Below are positions 1-8,213 of a stretch of 21,031 bases of DNA, in pieces. Numbering within the stretch: the first letter of the stretch is position 1; each line of letters opens with the position of its first letter. A model generated the notes under the pieces. The model ran no database searches. It worked only from the letters and a program-made list of their open reading frames with translations, and was not told where the DNA came from. Position numbers and translations under genes: made by a program. The DNA comes from Actinidia chinensis (Eukaryota > Streptophyta > Magnoliopsida > Ericales > Actinidiaceae). The DNA lies in contig VIGQ01000712.1 in the NCBI GenBank assembly GCA_009663005.1, positions 1 to 21,031 on the forward strand. Direction: 5' to 3'.

Positions 1-112
1 TCGGGGAAGGAGGCCCGCCCCCCCCTCCACCCCGCTCGCATCCCCCGCCGCCGCGCATTTGTGGTGGCGAAGTGATGATGGCTATTAAGATCCTAAAATT
101 CATCAAATTTGC
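1..112 (+). other. Partial spacer and promoter leading into unit 1
   Basis: Tail of a preceding unit. The GC-rich tract (gcatcccccgccgccgcgca) and gtggtggcgaag match the same place in later units; the first ~40 bases are unusually C-rich and match poorly. The TATA-like box is degraded (gctattaaga). Confidence 0.8.
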
Positions 113-230
113 GGGTGCGTTCAATATCAGCACAATAATTCACCGGATTCCATCAGAACTCCGCAGTGATGCGTGCTTGGGCGGGGCAGTACTAGTATGG
201 GTGACCCTTGGGAAGTCCTCGTGTTGCACC
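113..230 (+). rRNA. 5S rRNA gene copy, unit 1 (class G)
   Basis: Full-length 5S-like copy of about 118 nt. Start gggtgcgttc, middle cagaactccgcag, box A region agtgatgcgtgcttggg, box C region tatgggtgaccc, end ctcgtgttgcaccc before a T-run. It is class G but keeps ctcgtg and gggtgacc, whereas most class G copies have ctagtg and ggttgacc. It does not pair with unit 6, so it lies outside the five-unit block that follows. Transcription is not shown. Confidence 0.88.
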
Positions 231-323
231 CGTTTTTGGCCGATTTTACGTCACGGCTATTCCTTTTTCGAAGATCTCGCCTTCGCATTTGTTCACAATC
301 TTGCGGATGCTAGGAAGCGGGTT

Positions 324-428
324 GGATCCCCCCGGCCCCGGTGAACACCACCAGAGTTAAGCCTGACCCGTCGGGTTGCAGTGCCAATATGGTTGACCCA
401 AAACGGGGAGCCCTTATTTTTTCCACCC
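324..428 (+). pseudogene. 5S-like relic, unit 1 spacer
   Basis: Reads ggatcc, ggtgaacaccacc, agagttaagc, then a box C-like aatatggttgaccc and ccaccc plus T-run. It matches the 3' half of 5S only and has no TATA-like box. Confidence 0.75.
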
Positions 429-616
429 TTTTTTTGCTATGTTTAATTCCCCATTCTTCTTTTATAATATCTGTCATTCCATTTCATTTTTAGCTTCACG
501 GATGCGGGAGGAGCCCTGAAATCGTTGGTTTCGGCCGTCGCGCATCCCCCCGCCGGCATTTGTGTTGGCGAAGTGATGATGGTCTATATAAGAGGCATAA
601 CTATGCATCAATTGGC

Positions 617-709
617 GGGTGCGTTCCATATCAGCACTAGTGCACCGGATCCATCAAACTCCGCAGTGGAGCGTGCCTTGGGTGGGAGCAGTACTAGGAT
701 GGTTACCCC
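617..709 (+). pseudogene. 3'-truncated 5S copy, unit 2 (class G)
   Basis: Begins gggtgcgttccatatcagc and runs through agtggagcgtgcc to ggatggttacccc, then jumps to the spacer (gttttacccgattttac). The last ~22 nt, including gggaagtcctagtgttgcac, are absent, so the 3' strand of the terminal stem of 5S rRNA is missing. The same lesion recurs at 2969, which argues against a read error. The TATA-like box is intact (tctatataag). Unlikely to give stable 5S rRNA. Confidence 0.85.
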
Positions 710-803
710 GTTTTACCCGATTTTACTCACGGCTTATTCTTTTTTGAAGATCTCTCGCTTCCCGCATTGGGTTCACATCCTTAGGATGCTATGGGAACGG
801 GTT

Positions 804-874
804 GATCCGGCCCGGTGACACCACCCGATTTAAAGCGGGCCCGGTCGGGTGCAGTGCCAATATTGGTGACCCAC
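804..874 (+). pseudogene. 5S-like relic cut short by spacer deletion, unit 2
   Basis: gatccggcccggtgac and gtcgggtgcagtgcc are present. After ggtgacccac the sequence jumps to acgtattttgtttattccc and then the next promoter tract, losing the relic's end, its T-run and the AT- and GC-rich tracts (about 165 bases). Confidence 0.78.
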
Positions 875-950
875 GTATTTTGTTTATTCCCACGTATTTG
901 TGGTGGCGAAGGGATGATGGCTATATAAAGCATAAAGTGCATCAGTTTGC

Positions 951-1073
951 GGGTGCAATTCATATCAGCACTAATGCACCGGATACATCAGAACTCCGCA
1001 GTGAATCGTGCTTGGGCGAGAGCGTACTATGAGGTGGACCCCCTGGGGAAGTCCTAGTGTTTTGCAAAACCCC
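951..1073 (+). rRNA. 5S rRNA gene copy, unit 3 (class G)
   Basis: Follows the shortened spacer at only 334 bases from the previous copy. Start gggtgcaattcatatcag, ggatacatcagaactccgcag, box A agtgaatcgtgcttgggcg, end gtcctagtgttttgcaaaaccc. Box C is disturbed (tatgaggtggacc). The TATA-like box is ctatataaag. It pairs with the copy at 3323 in the next block. Confidence 0.86.
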
Positions 1074-1175
1074 TTTTTTACCGATTTTTTCGTCACGGCT
1101 TTTCTTTTTTTCTTTTTCGAAGATCTCGCTTCCGCCGCATTTGTTCAACATCCCTACGGATGCTAGGAAGCGGGT

Positions 1176-1272
1176 GGATCGTGCCCGGTGAACACCACCC
1201 GAGTTACGCTGCCCGGTCTGATCGTGCTGTGCCAGGATGGGTGACCCACCGGGAATCCCTCGTTTTTCACCC
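1176..1272 (+). pseudogene. 5S-like relic, unit 3 spacer
   Basis: aacaccacccgagttacg, tgctgtgccaggatgggtg and tttttcaccc plus T-run. The tgctgtgcc reading is shared with the relic at 3572. Confidence 0.75.
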
Positions 1273-1465
1273 TTTTTTGGGGCCGTTTTTCTTCACACTT
1301 TTTCTTTTAATAATATTTTGTTATTCCCTATTTATTTTTTAGCTTCGCGAATGCGGGCGTGTGATCAATCGTTGGGTTCGGCCCCTGCGTTCTTTCCCTC
1401 GCCAACACTTTGTGGGGGCGAAGGGATGAATGTCTCTAGAAAAGCATAAAATGTGCATCATTTGC

Positions 1466-1582
1466 GGGTGCAATCAATACGAGCACTATGCATCGGAATC
1501 CATCATGACCTCCGCAGCTTAGCGTGCTTGTGCGGGAGCATACTAGGATGGTGACCCCTTGGAAGTCCTCGTGTTTTCACCC
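1466..1582 (+). rRNA. 5S rRNA gene copy, unit 4 (class A)
   Basis: Start gggtgcaatcaatacgagc, box A cagcttagcgtgcttgtgc, box C aggatggtgacccc, end gtcctcgtgttttcaccc. The TATA-like box is degraded (tctctagaaaagc). The downstream spacer has gtatccgc and the private marker ttggcatcacgg, shared with the spacers at about 4220, 4728 and 8735. It pairs with the copy at 3858. Confidence 0.87.
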
Positions 1583-1675
1583 TTTTTTGCCGATTTTTCG
1601 TCATGGCTATTCTTTTTTTTCGAAGATCTCGTATCCGCATTTTGTTTACATCCTTACGTATGCTAAGGAATCGGT

Positions 1676-1780
1676 GGATCCGCCCGGTGACACACCCTAG
1701 AGTTAAGCGTGCTCGTGGTGCAGGATAGGATGGCTTACCCTCCGGGACGCCCCCCCCCCCGCCCCCCTCATTTTCCACCA
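1676..1780 (+). pseudogene. 5S-like relic, unit 4 spacer
   Basis: agagttaagcgtgctcg and ataggatggcttaccc, then two C-runs in the gggaagcc region that look like sequencing noise. The ataggatggct reading recurs in the relics at 4074 and 4570. Confidence 0.72.
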
Positions 1781-1962
1781 TTTTTTGCCGATTTTTCTTC
1801 ACCCTTCTTTTAATATATTTATCATCCATTTATTTTTTGGCATCACGGATGCGGCGGGCGATTAATCGGTTTGGTTCGGCCGGCGCGCATCCCCCACCGA
1901 TCCATTAGTGGGGGCGAAGGGATCATGTCTCTATAATAGCATAAAATGTGCATCATTTTTGC

Positions 1963-2079
1963 GGGTGCGATCATACGATCTCTAGTAGCCACGATCCCAT
2001 CATAACTCCACAGCTTAGCTGCTTGTGCGGGAGCAGTACTGGAATGGGTGACCCTTGGGAAGTCCTCGTGTTGCAACCC
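1963..2079 (+). rRNA. 5S rRNA gene copy, unit 5 (class A)
   Basis: Start gggtgcgatcatacgatc; the stretch where ctaatgcaccg belongs is scrambled (ctagtagccacgat). Box A is cagcttagctgcttgtgcg, box C tggaatgggtgaccc, end agtcctcgtgttgcaaccc. The promoter is tctctataatagc. The ctct after catacgat is shared with the copy at 4359, its partner in the second block. Confidence 0.86.
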
Positions 2080-2169
2080 TTTTTTGCTGATTTTTTCGTC
2101 ATGGCTATTCTTTTTCGAAGATCCTCGTATCCGCATTTGTTCACACCTTACGGATGCTAGAAAGCGGGT

Positions 2170-2269
2170 GGATCCGTCCCGGTGAACACACCCCATAGTT
2201 AAGCGTTGCTCCCGGTCGGGTGTCAGTGCAGGATGGGTGACTCCACCGATAAGCCCCTCTTTTTCTACC
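2170..2269 (+). pseudogene. 5S-like relic, unit 5 spacer
   Basis: ggatccgtcccggtgaacac, atagttaagcgttgctc and caggatgggtgac. It differs from the relic in the partner unit (4570), which instead resembles those at 1676 and 4074, so this part of the block was exchanged separately. Confidence 0.74.
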
Positions 2270-2459
2270 TTTTGTGGCCGATTTTTCTTCACACCTTGTT
2301 CTTTTCATAAGAATTTGTCATTCCCATTTATTTTTTAGCTTCCAAAACGGATGCGGGCGGGTGATGAATCGGTTGGGTTCGGCCCGCGCCTTCCCTCCCG
2401 CGCATTTTGGGGGCGAAGGGATGATGTCTCTATAAGAGCATAAAATGTTCAGCGTTTGC

Positions 2460-2576
2460 GGTCGATCATACAGCACTATAATGCACCGGAAATCCATCGA
2501 ACTCGCAGTCAAGCGTGCCCGTGCGAGAGCAGTACTAGGATGGGTACCCATTGAGAAGTCCTCGTTTTGCAAACCC
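2460..2576 (+). rRNA. 5S rRNA gene copy, unit 6 (class C)
   Basis: Start ggtcgatcatacagcac, box A gcagtcaagcgtgcccg, then gcgagagcagtactagg, box C gatgggtaccc, ttgagaagtcctcg, end gttttgcaaaccc. The promoter is intact (tctctataagagc). Downstream the spacer ends in gtgttggcgaag, the class G promoter tract of the next unit. Confidence 0.87.
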
Positions 2577-2671
2577 ACTTTTTTGCCGCTTTTCGTCACG
2601 TCTATTCTTTTTCGACGACCTCGCTTCCCCCGCATTTGTTCACATCCTTAACTGAGGCGAGGGAAGCGGGT

Positions 2672-2768
2672 GGATCCGTCCCCGTTGACCAACACCCGAG
2701 TTAGCGTGCTCGTTCCGGTCAGTGCCAAAGCATGGTGAGTCCAACAGGAACGCCATCGGTATCCACCC
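2672..2768 (+). pseudogene. 5S-like relic, unit 6 spacer
   Basis: cgagttagcgtgctcg, a shortened middle and catggtgagtccaacagg, then atccaccc and a T-run. Among the more eroded relics. Confidence 0.68.
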
Positions 2769-2968
2769 TTTTTTTGGCCATTTTTCTTCATTCTTCACAC
2801 CTTCTTCTTTTATAATATTTTGTCCATTCCCAGTTATTTGGTAGCTTCAAGCGGATGCGGAGGTCGCTGAATCGGTTGGGTTTTCGGCCCGGCGCGCACC
2901 CCGCCTCTCATTTGTGTTGGCGAAGAAGATGATGGCTATATAAGAGCTTCAAATATGCATCAATTTGC

Positions 2969-3065
2969 GGGTGCGTTCATATCATCACTAATGCAAACCG
3001 TATTCCATCAGCACTCCGCAGTGATGTGCCTTGGGTGGAGCAGTATTTCTATGATGGTTTACCCC
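2969..3065 (+). pseudogene. 3'-truncated 5S copy, unit 7 (class G)
   Basis: Same truncation as the copy at 617: it reads to atgatggtttacccc and then enters spacer, without gggaagtcctagtgttgcac. Here the T-run is followed by an A-run and ttagaacaccg, a few extra bases that may be noise. The promoter is intact (gctatataagagc). First unit of the second five-unit block. Confidence 0.85.
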
Positions 3066-3172
3066 TTTTTTTTAAAAAAATTAGAACACCGATTTTACGT
3101 CACGGCTATTCTTTTTTGAGAAGATCTCGCTTCCGCATTTGTTTCACTCCTTACGGATGCAGGGAAGCGGGT

Positions 3173-3246
3173 GATCCGGCCCGGTGAACACCACCCCGGA
3201 GTTAAGCGTGCCCGGTCGGGTGGCAGTGCCAAGATGGGTGACCCAC
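3173..3246 (+). pseudogene. 5S-like relic cut short by spacer deletion, unit 7
   Basis: ccggagttaagcgtgcccg and aagatgggtgacccac, then the same jump to acgtattgtttattccac as at 874. Box A and box C-like parts are intact, but the tail and T-run are gone. Confidence 0.8.
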
Positions 3247-3322
3247 GTATTGTTTATTCCACGTATTGTGGTTGCGAAGGGATGATGGCTATATAAGAGC
3301 ATAAATGGTGCAATCAATTTGC

Positions 3323-3462
3323 GGGTGCCTTCATATCAGCACTAGTGCACCGGATTCCATCAGAAATCCGCAGTGACGCGTGCTTTGGGCCGATAGCAGT
3401 CACTAGGGGGGGGGGGGGGGGGTATGGTTGACCCCTGGTAAGTCCTAGTGTTGCAAACACCC
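3323..3462 (+). rRNA. 5S rRNA gene copy, unit 8 (class G)
   Basis: Start gggtgccttcatatcagc, ggattccatcagaaatccg, box A agtgacgcgtgctttggg, then cgatagcagtcactag followed by a run of 17 G before tatggttgacc. The G-run inflates the copy and is probably a homopolymer artefact. End agtcctagtgttgc. The promoter is gctatataagagc. Partner of the copy at 951. Confidence 0.83.
3406..3422 (+). repeat. Run of 17 G inside a 5S copy
   Basis: The other copies have one to three G here (aggatggg). Most likely a base-calling or assembly artefact. Confidence 0.9.
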
Positions 3463-3571
3463 TTTTTTTATTTTTTACCGATTTTTTTTTGTTTCGTCAC
3501 GGCTATTCTTTTTCTTTTCTAGATCTCGCTTCCGCATTTGTTCACATCCTTACGGATGCTAGGAAGCGGGT

Positions 3572-3662
3572 GGATCGGGCCCGTGCAGACACCACCCCGT
3601 TAAGCGTGCGGTCGGGTGCTGTGCCAGGATGGGTTGACCACCGGAAGCCCTCGTTTTTCACC
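3572..3662 (+). pseudogene. 5S-like relic, unit 8 spacer
   Basis: accaccccgttaagcgtgcg, gggtgctgtgccaggatggg and tttttcacc. Followed by cttcgcgatgcgggcgggtg, matching the partner spacer after 1272. Confidence 0.75.
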
Positions 3663-3857
3663 TTTTTTGGCCGATTTTTCTTCAACACCTTTTTCTTTTA
3701 ATAATATTTGTATTCCTATTTATTTTTTAGCTTCGCGATGCGGGCGGGTGATCAAATCGATGGGTTCGTGCCCGCTTGCTTTCCCTCGCCACACCTTTGT
3801 GGGGGGCGAAGGGATGATGTCCCTCTAATAAAAGCATAAAATGTGCATCAGTTTTGC

Positions 3858-3972
3858 GGTTGCAATCATAATACGGCACTATGCACCGAATCCATCAACA
3901 TCCGCAGCTAGCGTGCTTGTCGGGAGCAGTACTAGGATGGGTGACCCCTTGGGAATTCCGTCGTTTGCACCC
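3858..3972 (+). rRNA. 5S rRNA gene copy, unit 9 (class A)
   Basis: Start ggttgcaatcataatacggc, ccgaatccatcaacatccgc, box A cagctagcgtgcttgtcgg, box C aggatgggtgacccc, end ccgtcgtttgcaccc. The TATA-like box is disrupted (cctctaataaaagc). Partner of 1466. Confidence 0.87.
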
Positions 3973-4073
3973 TTTTTTTTGCCCGATGTTCGTCATGGCT
4001 ATTCTTTTTCGAAGATCTCGTATCCGCATTTGTTACATCCTTACGGATTCTAAGGAAGCGGGTGGACCCGGCC

Positions 4074-4166
4074 CGGTGACACCACCCCAGATTAAGCGTG
4101 CTCGGTCAGGGTGCAAGCGATAGGATGGCTGACCCACCGGGAGCCCGCATTTTCCTTTTTCCACCA
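4074..4166 (+). pseudogene. 5S-like relic, unit 9 spacer
   Basis: ggacccggcccggtgacacc, cagattaagcgtgctcgg and ataggatggctgaccc, ending in ccaccatt. Close to the relic at 1676. Confidence 0.75.
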
Positions 4167-4358
4167 TTTTTTTGGCCGATTTTTCTCAACACCTTCTTTT
4201 AATAATAGTTTCATTCCCCTTTATTTTTTTGGCATCACGGATGCGGGCTGGCGATGAATCCGGTTGTGTCGGCTGGCGCTGCTCTCATCCCCCCCGAGTC
4301 ATTAGTGGGGTGCGAAGGGATAATTTCTCCTTAATAGCATAAAATGTGCATCATTTGC

Positions 4359-4479
4359 GGTTGTCGATCATACGAGCTCTAATGCACGGAATCCCATTCA
4401 GAACTTCCACAGCTTAGCGCTGTGCGGAGCGAGTACTAGTGATGGGTGACCCCTTGTGAAGTCCTCGGTTGGCACCCCC
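4359..4479 (+). rRNA. 5S rRNA gene copy, unit 10 (class A)
   Basis: Start ggttgtcgatcatacgagc then tctaatgcacgg, box A cagcttagcgctgtgcg, then gcgagtactagtgatggg, end gtcctcggttggcacccc. The promoter lacks a clear TATA (tctccttaatagc). Partner of 1963. Confidence 0.85.
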
Positions 4480-4569
4480 TTTTTTTCGCCGATTTTTCGT
4501 CATGGCTTATTCTTTTCAAGATCTCGTATCCGCTTTGTTCACATCCTTACGGATGCTAAGGAAGCGGGT

Positions 4570-4663
4570 GGATCCGGCCCGGTGAACACCAACCAAAGTT
4601 AGCGTGCTTGGTCGGTGCAGTGATAGGATGGCTGACCCACCGGGAACCCTCCATTTTCCACCA
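4570..4663 (+). pseudogene. 5S-like relic, unit 10 spacer
   Basis: ggatccggcccggtgaacac, aaagttagcgtgcttgg and ataggatggctgaccc, then ttttccacc. It belongs to the ataggatggct subgroup of unit 9, unlike its positional partner at 2170. Confidence 0.75.
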
Positions 4664-4859
4664 TTTTTTGGTCGATTTTTCCTCACAACCTTCTTCTTTT
4701 ATTAATATTTGTCATCCCAGTTATTTTTTGGCATCCACGGAGCGGGCCGGGCGATGAATCGGTTGGGTTTGGCCGGCGCGCATCCCTCGCCGCGCATTTA
4801 TGAATGGGGGGCGAAGGGATGATGGTCTCTATCAGAGCATACAATTGTGCATCATTTGC

Positions 4860-4987
4860 GGGTGCTATCACTACACGATTCACACAAAAATATGCACCGA
4901 ATCCCATCAGAACTCCGCAGTCAAGCTGTCTCGAGCGAGAGTCAGTACTATGATGGGTGACCCCTTGGGAATCCTCGTTTGCACCCC
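4860..4987 (+). rRNA. 5S rRNA gene copy, unit 11 (class C)
   Basis: Start gggtgctatcactacacg with about ten extra bases (attcacacaaaaat) before atgcaccg, box A gcagtcaagctgtctcgag, then gcgagagtcagtactatga, box C tgggtgacccc, end atcctcgtttgcacccc. The promoter is tctctatcagagc. Partner of 2460. Confidence 0.85.
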
Positions 4988-5082
4988 TTTTTTTACTATT
5001 TTTCGTCACGACTATTCTTTTTTGAAGATCTCCTCGCTCCGCATTTGTTCACACCCTTGTCTGGATGCTAGGGAAGTCGTGT

Positions 5083-5180
5083 GAATCCGCCCGGTTGAAA
5101 CCACCCACCCCAGAGTTTAAAGCGTCCCGTCGGGTGCAGTGCCAGGATGGGTGACCCACGAAAGCCCTCGTTTTCCACCC
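5083..5180 (+). pseudogene. 5S-like relic, unit 11 spacer
   Basis: cagagtttaaagcgtcccg, gtgccaggatgggtgaccc and ttttccaccc plus T-run. Close to the consensus relic and unlike the relic at 2672. Confidence 0.76.
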
Positions 5181-5372
5181 TTTTTTGGCCGATTTTTCTT
5201 TCTTCAACAACTTCTCTTTTAATAATATTTGTCATTCACATTTTTTTTTAGCTTCAACGGATGTGGAGGGGCGATGAATCGTTTGGTTCGGCCGCGTCGC
5301 GCATCCTCCGCCGCGCAGTTGTGGTGCTAAGTGATGATGGCTATATAAGAGCATAAAAATGTGCCCACTTTG

Positions 5373-5495
5373 CGGGTGCGTTCATATCAGCCACTAATGC
5401 CACCGAATTCCATCAGAACTCCGCATTGGAGCCGTGCTTTGGGCGGATGCAGACTAGGATGGTTTGACCCTTGGAAGTCCTATTGTTGGCACCCC
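5373..5495 (+). rRNA. 5S rRNA gene copy, unit 12 (class G)
   Basis: Start gggtgcgttcatatcagcc, ccgaattccatcagaactcc, box A gcattggagccgtgctttg, box C aggatggtttgacc, end gtcctattgttggcacccc. Unlike 617 and 2969 it keeps its 3' end, so the five-unit block stops here. The promoter gctatataagagc is intact. Confidence 0.87.
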
Positions 5496-5586
5496 TTTTT
5501 TTGCCATTTTTCGTTCACGGCTATCTTTTTCGAAGATCTCCGCATCCGCATTTGTTCACAATCCTTACGAATGCTAGGAAGCGGGT

Positions 5587-5687
5587 GGATCCGGCCCGGT
5601 GAAAATCACTACTCCCGGAGTACCGGCCCGTCGGGTGTGTCAGTGCCAGGATGTGTACCCCCCCCGGGAAGCCAGCCGTTTTCACCC
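5587..5687 (+). pseudogene. 5S-like relic, unit 12 spacer
   Basis: ggatccggcccggtgaaaat, cccggagtaccgg (box A eroded) and caggatgtgtacc. A class G unit that keeps the ggtgaa segment which most class G spacers lack. Confidence 0.72.
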
Positions 5688-5882
5688 TTTTTTGGCCGAT
5701 TTTTTCTCACACCTTCTTCTTTTAGTATATTTTGTCATTCTCATTTATTTTTTAGTCTTAACGATGCGGTCGGCGATGAATTCGGTTTGGGTTAGGCCGG
5801 CGCGCAATCCCCCCTCCGCGCATTTGTGGGGGCGAAGGGATAATGTCTCTATAAGCGCATAAAATGTGCAATACAGTTTTTG

Positions 5883-5997
5883 CGGGTGGCGATCATACCA
5901 GCACTAATGCACTCGAATCCCTCAAACTCCACAGCTTAGCGTGCTGTGCGTGGCAGTACTAGGATGGGTGACCCCCTTTGTCAGTCCTATGTCACCT
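5883..5997 (+). rRNA. 5S rRNA gene copy, unit 13 (class A, mixed)
   Basis: Start gggtggcgatcataccagc (a class C reading), then tcgaatccctc, box A cagcttagcgtgctgtgcg (class A), box C aggatgggtgacccc, end cagtcctatgtcacc. The mixture suggests exchange between classes within the gene. The promoter is tctctataagcgc. Confidence 0.86.
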
Positions 5998-6093
5998 CTT
6001 TTTTACCGATTTTTCGTCACGCCTATTCTTTTTTTTCGAAGATCTCGCATCCGCAGTTGTTTCACATCCTTTATGGGATGCTAGGAAGCGGGT

Positions 6094-6186
6094 GGATCCG
6101 GCCCGGTGACACCACCCCTGAGTTAAGCGGCCCGTCGGTGCAGTTCCAGGATGGGTGACCCACCTGGAAGGCCTCGTTTTCCACCC
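6094..6186 (+). pseudogene. 5S-like relic, unit 13 spacer
   Basis: ggatccggcccggtgacacc, tgagttaagcggcccg and ccaggatgggtgacccacc, then ttttccaccc. Well preserved. Confidence 0.8.
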
Positions 6187-6376
6187 TTTTGTTGGCCTAT
6201 TTTTCTTCACACCTTCTTCTTTTAATATATTTGTCAATTCCCCTTTATTTTTTAGCTTAACGCATGCGGGCGTCGATGACTCGGTTGGGTTCGCCCCGTC
6301 GCGCATCCCCCGCCTAGCATTAAAGGGGGCGACGGGATCATGTCTCTTATAAGAGCATAAAATGTGCATAGTTTGC

Positions 6377-6494
6377 GGTGGATCATACGGGCCTAATGCA
6401 CGAATCCCTCAGAACTCCACGCTTATCGTGCTTGTGCGGGATGCAGAACTAGGATGGTGGTGACGCACCCCTTGGGAAATCTCGTGTTGCACCC
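6377..6494 (+). rRNA. 5S rRNA gene copy, unit 14 (class A)
   Basis: Start ggtggatcatacgggcc, cgaatccctcagaactcc, box A acgcttatcgtgcttgtgc, box C aggatggtggtgacgc (extra bases), end aaatctcgtgttgcaccc. The promoter is tctcttataagagc. Confidence 0.86.
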
Positions 6495-6583
6495 TTTTTT
6501 TGCGTTCTTCTCACGGCTATTCTTTTTTTTTCGAAATCTCGCTTCGCGCATTTTTTCACATCCTTCGGATGCTAGGGAGCGGG

Positions 6584-6678
6584 TTTATCCCGGCCGCACG
6601 GAGTTAAGCGTTCCCCCCCCCGGTCGGGTGCATTGCCAAGATGGGTGACCCAACGAGAAGCCCTCGTTTTCCCCACCC
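6584..6678 (+). pseudogene. 5S-like relic, unit 14 spacer
   Basis: The ggtgaacaccaccc segment is missing (tttatcccggccgcacggag), followed by gagttaagcg, a C-run, and aagatgggtgaccc. Confidence 0.74.
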
Positions 6679-6876
6679 TTTTTTGGCCGATTTGTCTTCC
6701 AGTACACCTTCTTCTTTTAATCATATTTGTCATTCCCATTTTATATTTTTTACCTTCACGGAGCGGGAGGGCGTTGAATCGTTGGGTTCGGCCCGTCGCG
6801 CATCCCCACGCACTGCCATTTGTGGTGGCGAAGGGATGATGGCTATATAAGAGCATAAAATGTGCATCAATTTGTC

Positions 6877-6999
6877 GTGTGCGTTCATATCAGCAACTAA
6901 TGCCAACCTGATTCCATCAGAATTCCGAGTGAAGCGTGCTTGGGCTGGAGCTACCTAGTATGGGTGACCTGACCCCCCTTGAATCCTAGTGTTGCACCC
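6877..6999 (+). rRNA. 5S rRNA gene copy, unit 15 (class G)
   Basis: Start gtgtgcgttcatatcagc, gattccatcagaattccgag, box A agtgaagcgtgcttgggc, box C tagtatgggtgacc with a short gacct duplication, end atcctagtgttgcaccc. The promoter gctatataagagc is intact. Confidence 0.87.
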
Positions 7000-7091
7000 A
7001 TTTTTTCCGATTTTTTGTCACGGCTATTCTTTTTCGAAGATCTCGCATCCGCATTTTGGTTCACATCCTTAACGAGGCTAGGGAAGCGGGT

Positions 7092-7186
7092 GGATCCGGC
7101 CCACCCACCCATGAAGTTTAAAGCGTGCCCGTCGTGTGCAGTGCCAGGATGGGTGACCCACCCGGAAGCCCTCGTTTTCCCACCCC
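7092..7186 (+). pseudogene. 5S-like relic (short subtype), unit 15 spacer
   Basis: ggatccggcccacccaccc without ggtgaac, then gaagtttaaagcgtgccc and caggatgggtgaccc. First example of the short subtype found with class G genes. Confidence 0.77.
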
Positions 7187-7391
7187 TTTTTTTTTTTGGC
7201 CGATTTTTTTTCACACCTACCCCTTGTGTCTTTTAATAATATTTGTCATTCCCATTTATTTTTTAGCTTCACTGAATGCGGGCGAGTGAATGAATCGGTT
7301 GGTGTTCGGCCCCGCGCGCTTCCCTCCGCTGCGCATTTTTGGGGGCGAATGGATAATGTCTCTATAAGAGCATAAATTTGCATCAGTTTGC

Positions 7392-7515
7392 GGGTGCGAT
7401 CATACCAGCACTAATGCACCGGATCCCTCGAAACTCCGCATTCAAGCGGCCCGGGCGCGAGCAGTACTAGGATGGGTGACCCCTTGAGAAGTCTCGTGTT
7501 TTGCAACTAACACCC
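7392..7515 (+). rRNA. 5S rRNA gene copy, unit 16 (class C)
   Basis: Start gggtgcgatcataccagcac, accggatccctcgaaactcc, box A gcattcaagcggcccggg, then gcgagcagtactaggatggg, ttgagaagtctcg, end gttttgcaactaacaccc. The promoter is tctctataagagc. Confidence 0.88.
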
Positions 7516-7608
7516 CTTTTTTGCCGATTTTTCGTCACGGCTATTCCTTTTTCGAAGATCCTCGCTTCCGAGTTGTTCACATCCCCTTACGGATGCTAGG
7601 AAGCGGGT

Positions 7609-7704
7609 GGATCCGGCCCGTTAACACCACCCGCGGAGTTAAGCGGGCCCCGGTCGGTTGCACGTGCCAATGGGTGATCCAACAGGAACCCTCGTTTTCC
7701 ACCC
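7609..7704 (+). pseudogene. 5S-like relic, unit 16 spacer
   Basis: ggatccggcccgttaacacc, gcggagttaagcgggccc and caatgggtgatccaacagg, then ttttccaccc. Confidence 0.77.
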
Positions 7705-7911
7705 TTTTTTGGCCGATTTTTCTTTCTTTCACAAAACAACACCTTCTTCTTAATTAATAAGATTGTCATTCCCATTTATTTTTTTAGCTCACGGATGCGG
7801 GAGGTCGATTAATCGGTTGGGTTGGCCGCGTCGCGCATCCCCCGCCGCGCATTTGTGTGGCGAAGGGATTGATGGCTATATAAGAAGCATAAAATGTGCA
7901 TCAAACTGGGC

Positions 7912-8029
7912 GGGTGCGTTCATCTCACCACTATGCACCGTATCCATCAGAACTCCGCAGTGAAGCGTGCTTGGGCGTGAGCAAGTACTAGGATGGTTGA
8001 ACCACCCTTGGAATTCCTGTTTTGCACCC
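7912..8029 (+). rRNA. 5S rRNA gene copy, unit 17 (class G)
   Basis: Start gggtgcgttcatctcacc, ccgtatccatcagaactcc, box A gcagtgaagcgtgcttggg, box C aggatggttgaacc, end attcctgttttgcaccc. The promoter gctatataagaagc has one extra base. Confidence 0.88.
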
Positions 8030-8124
8030 TTTTTGCCATTTTTCGTCACGGCTATCCTTTTTTCGAATCGAAGATCTCGCATCCGCATTGGTTCACATCC
8101 TTACGGATTCTAGGGAATGCGGGT

Positions 8125-8213
8125 GGATCCGCCCACCACCCAGGAGGTAAGCGTGCCCGGTCGGGTGCAGTGCCATATTGGGTGACCCACCGAGAAGCCC
8201 TCGTTTTCCACCC
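8125..8213 (+). pseudogene. 5S-like relic (short subtype), unit 17 spacer
   Basis: ggatccgcccaccacccagg joins straight to aggtaagcgtgcccgg, then atattgggtgacccaccg and ttttccaccc. Confidence 0.78.

Larger units (their letters stand above)
617..2968 (+). repeat. Five-unit higher-order repeat, copy 1
   Basis: Units 2-6 in the order G-truncated, G-short, A, A, C with spacings 334, 515, 497, 497 and 509. The same order and spacings (354, 535, 501, 501, 513) recur at 2969-5372. Markers shared only by the paired units include the 3' gene truncation, the acgtatt filler, cttcgcg, tttccctcgcca and cattagtgggg. The match is strongest over the first three units. Confidence 0.85.
2969..5372 (+). repeat. 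Five-unit higher-order repeat, copy 2
   Basis: Units 7-11 repeat the order, class and spacing of units 2-6. Copy 2 is about 50 bases longer, which is within the indel noise. The last spacer (about 5083-5372) matches its partner poorly and leads to an untruncated copy at 5373, so the block does not continue a third time. Confidence 0.83.
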
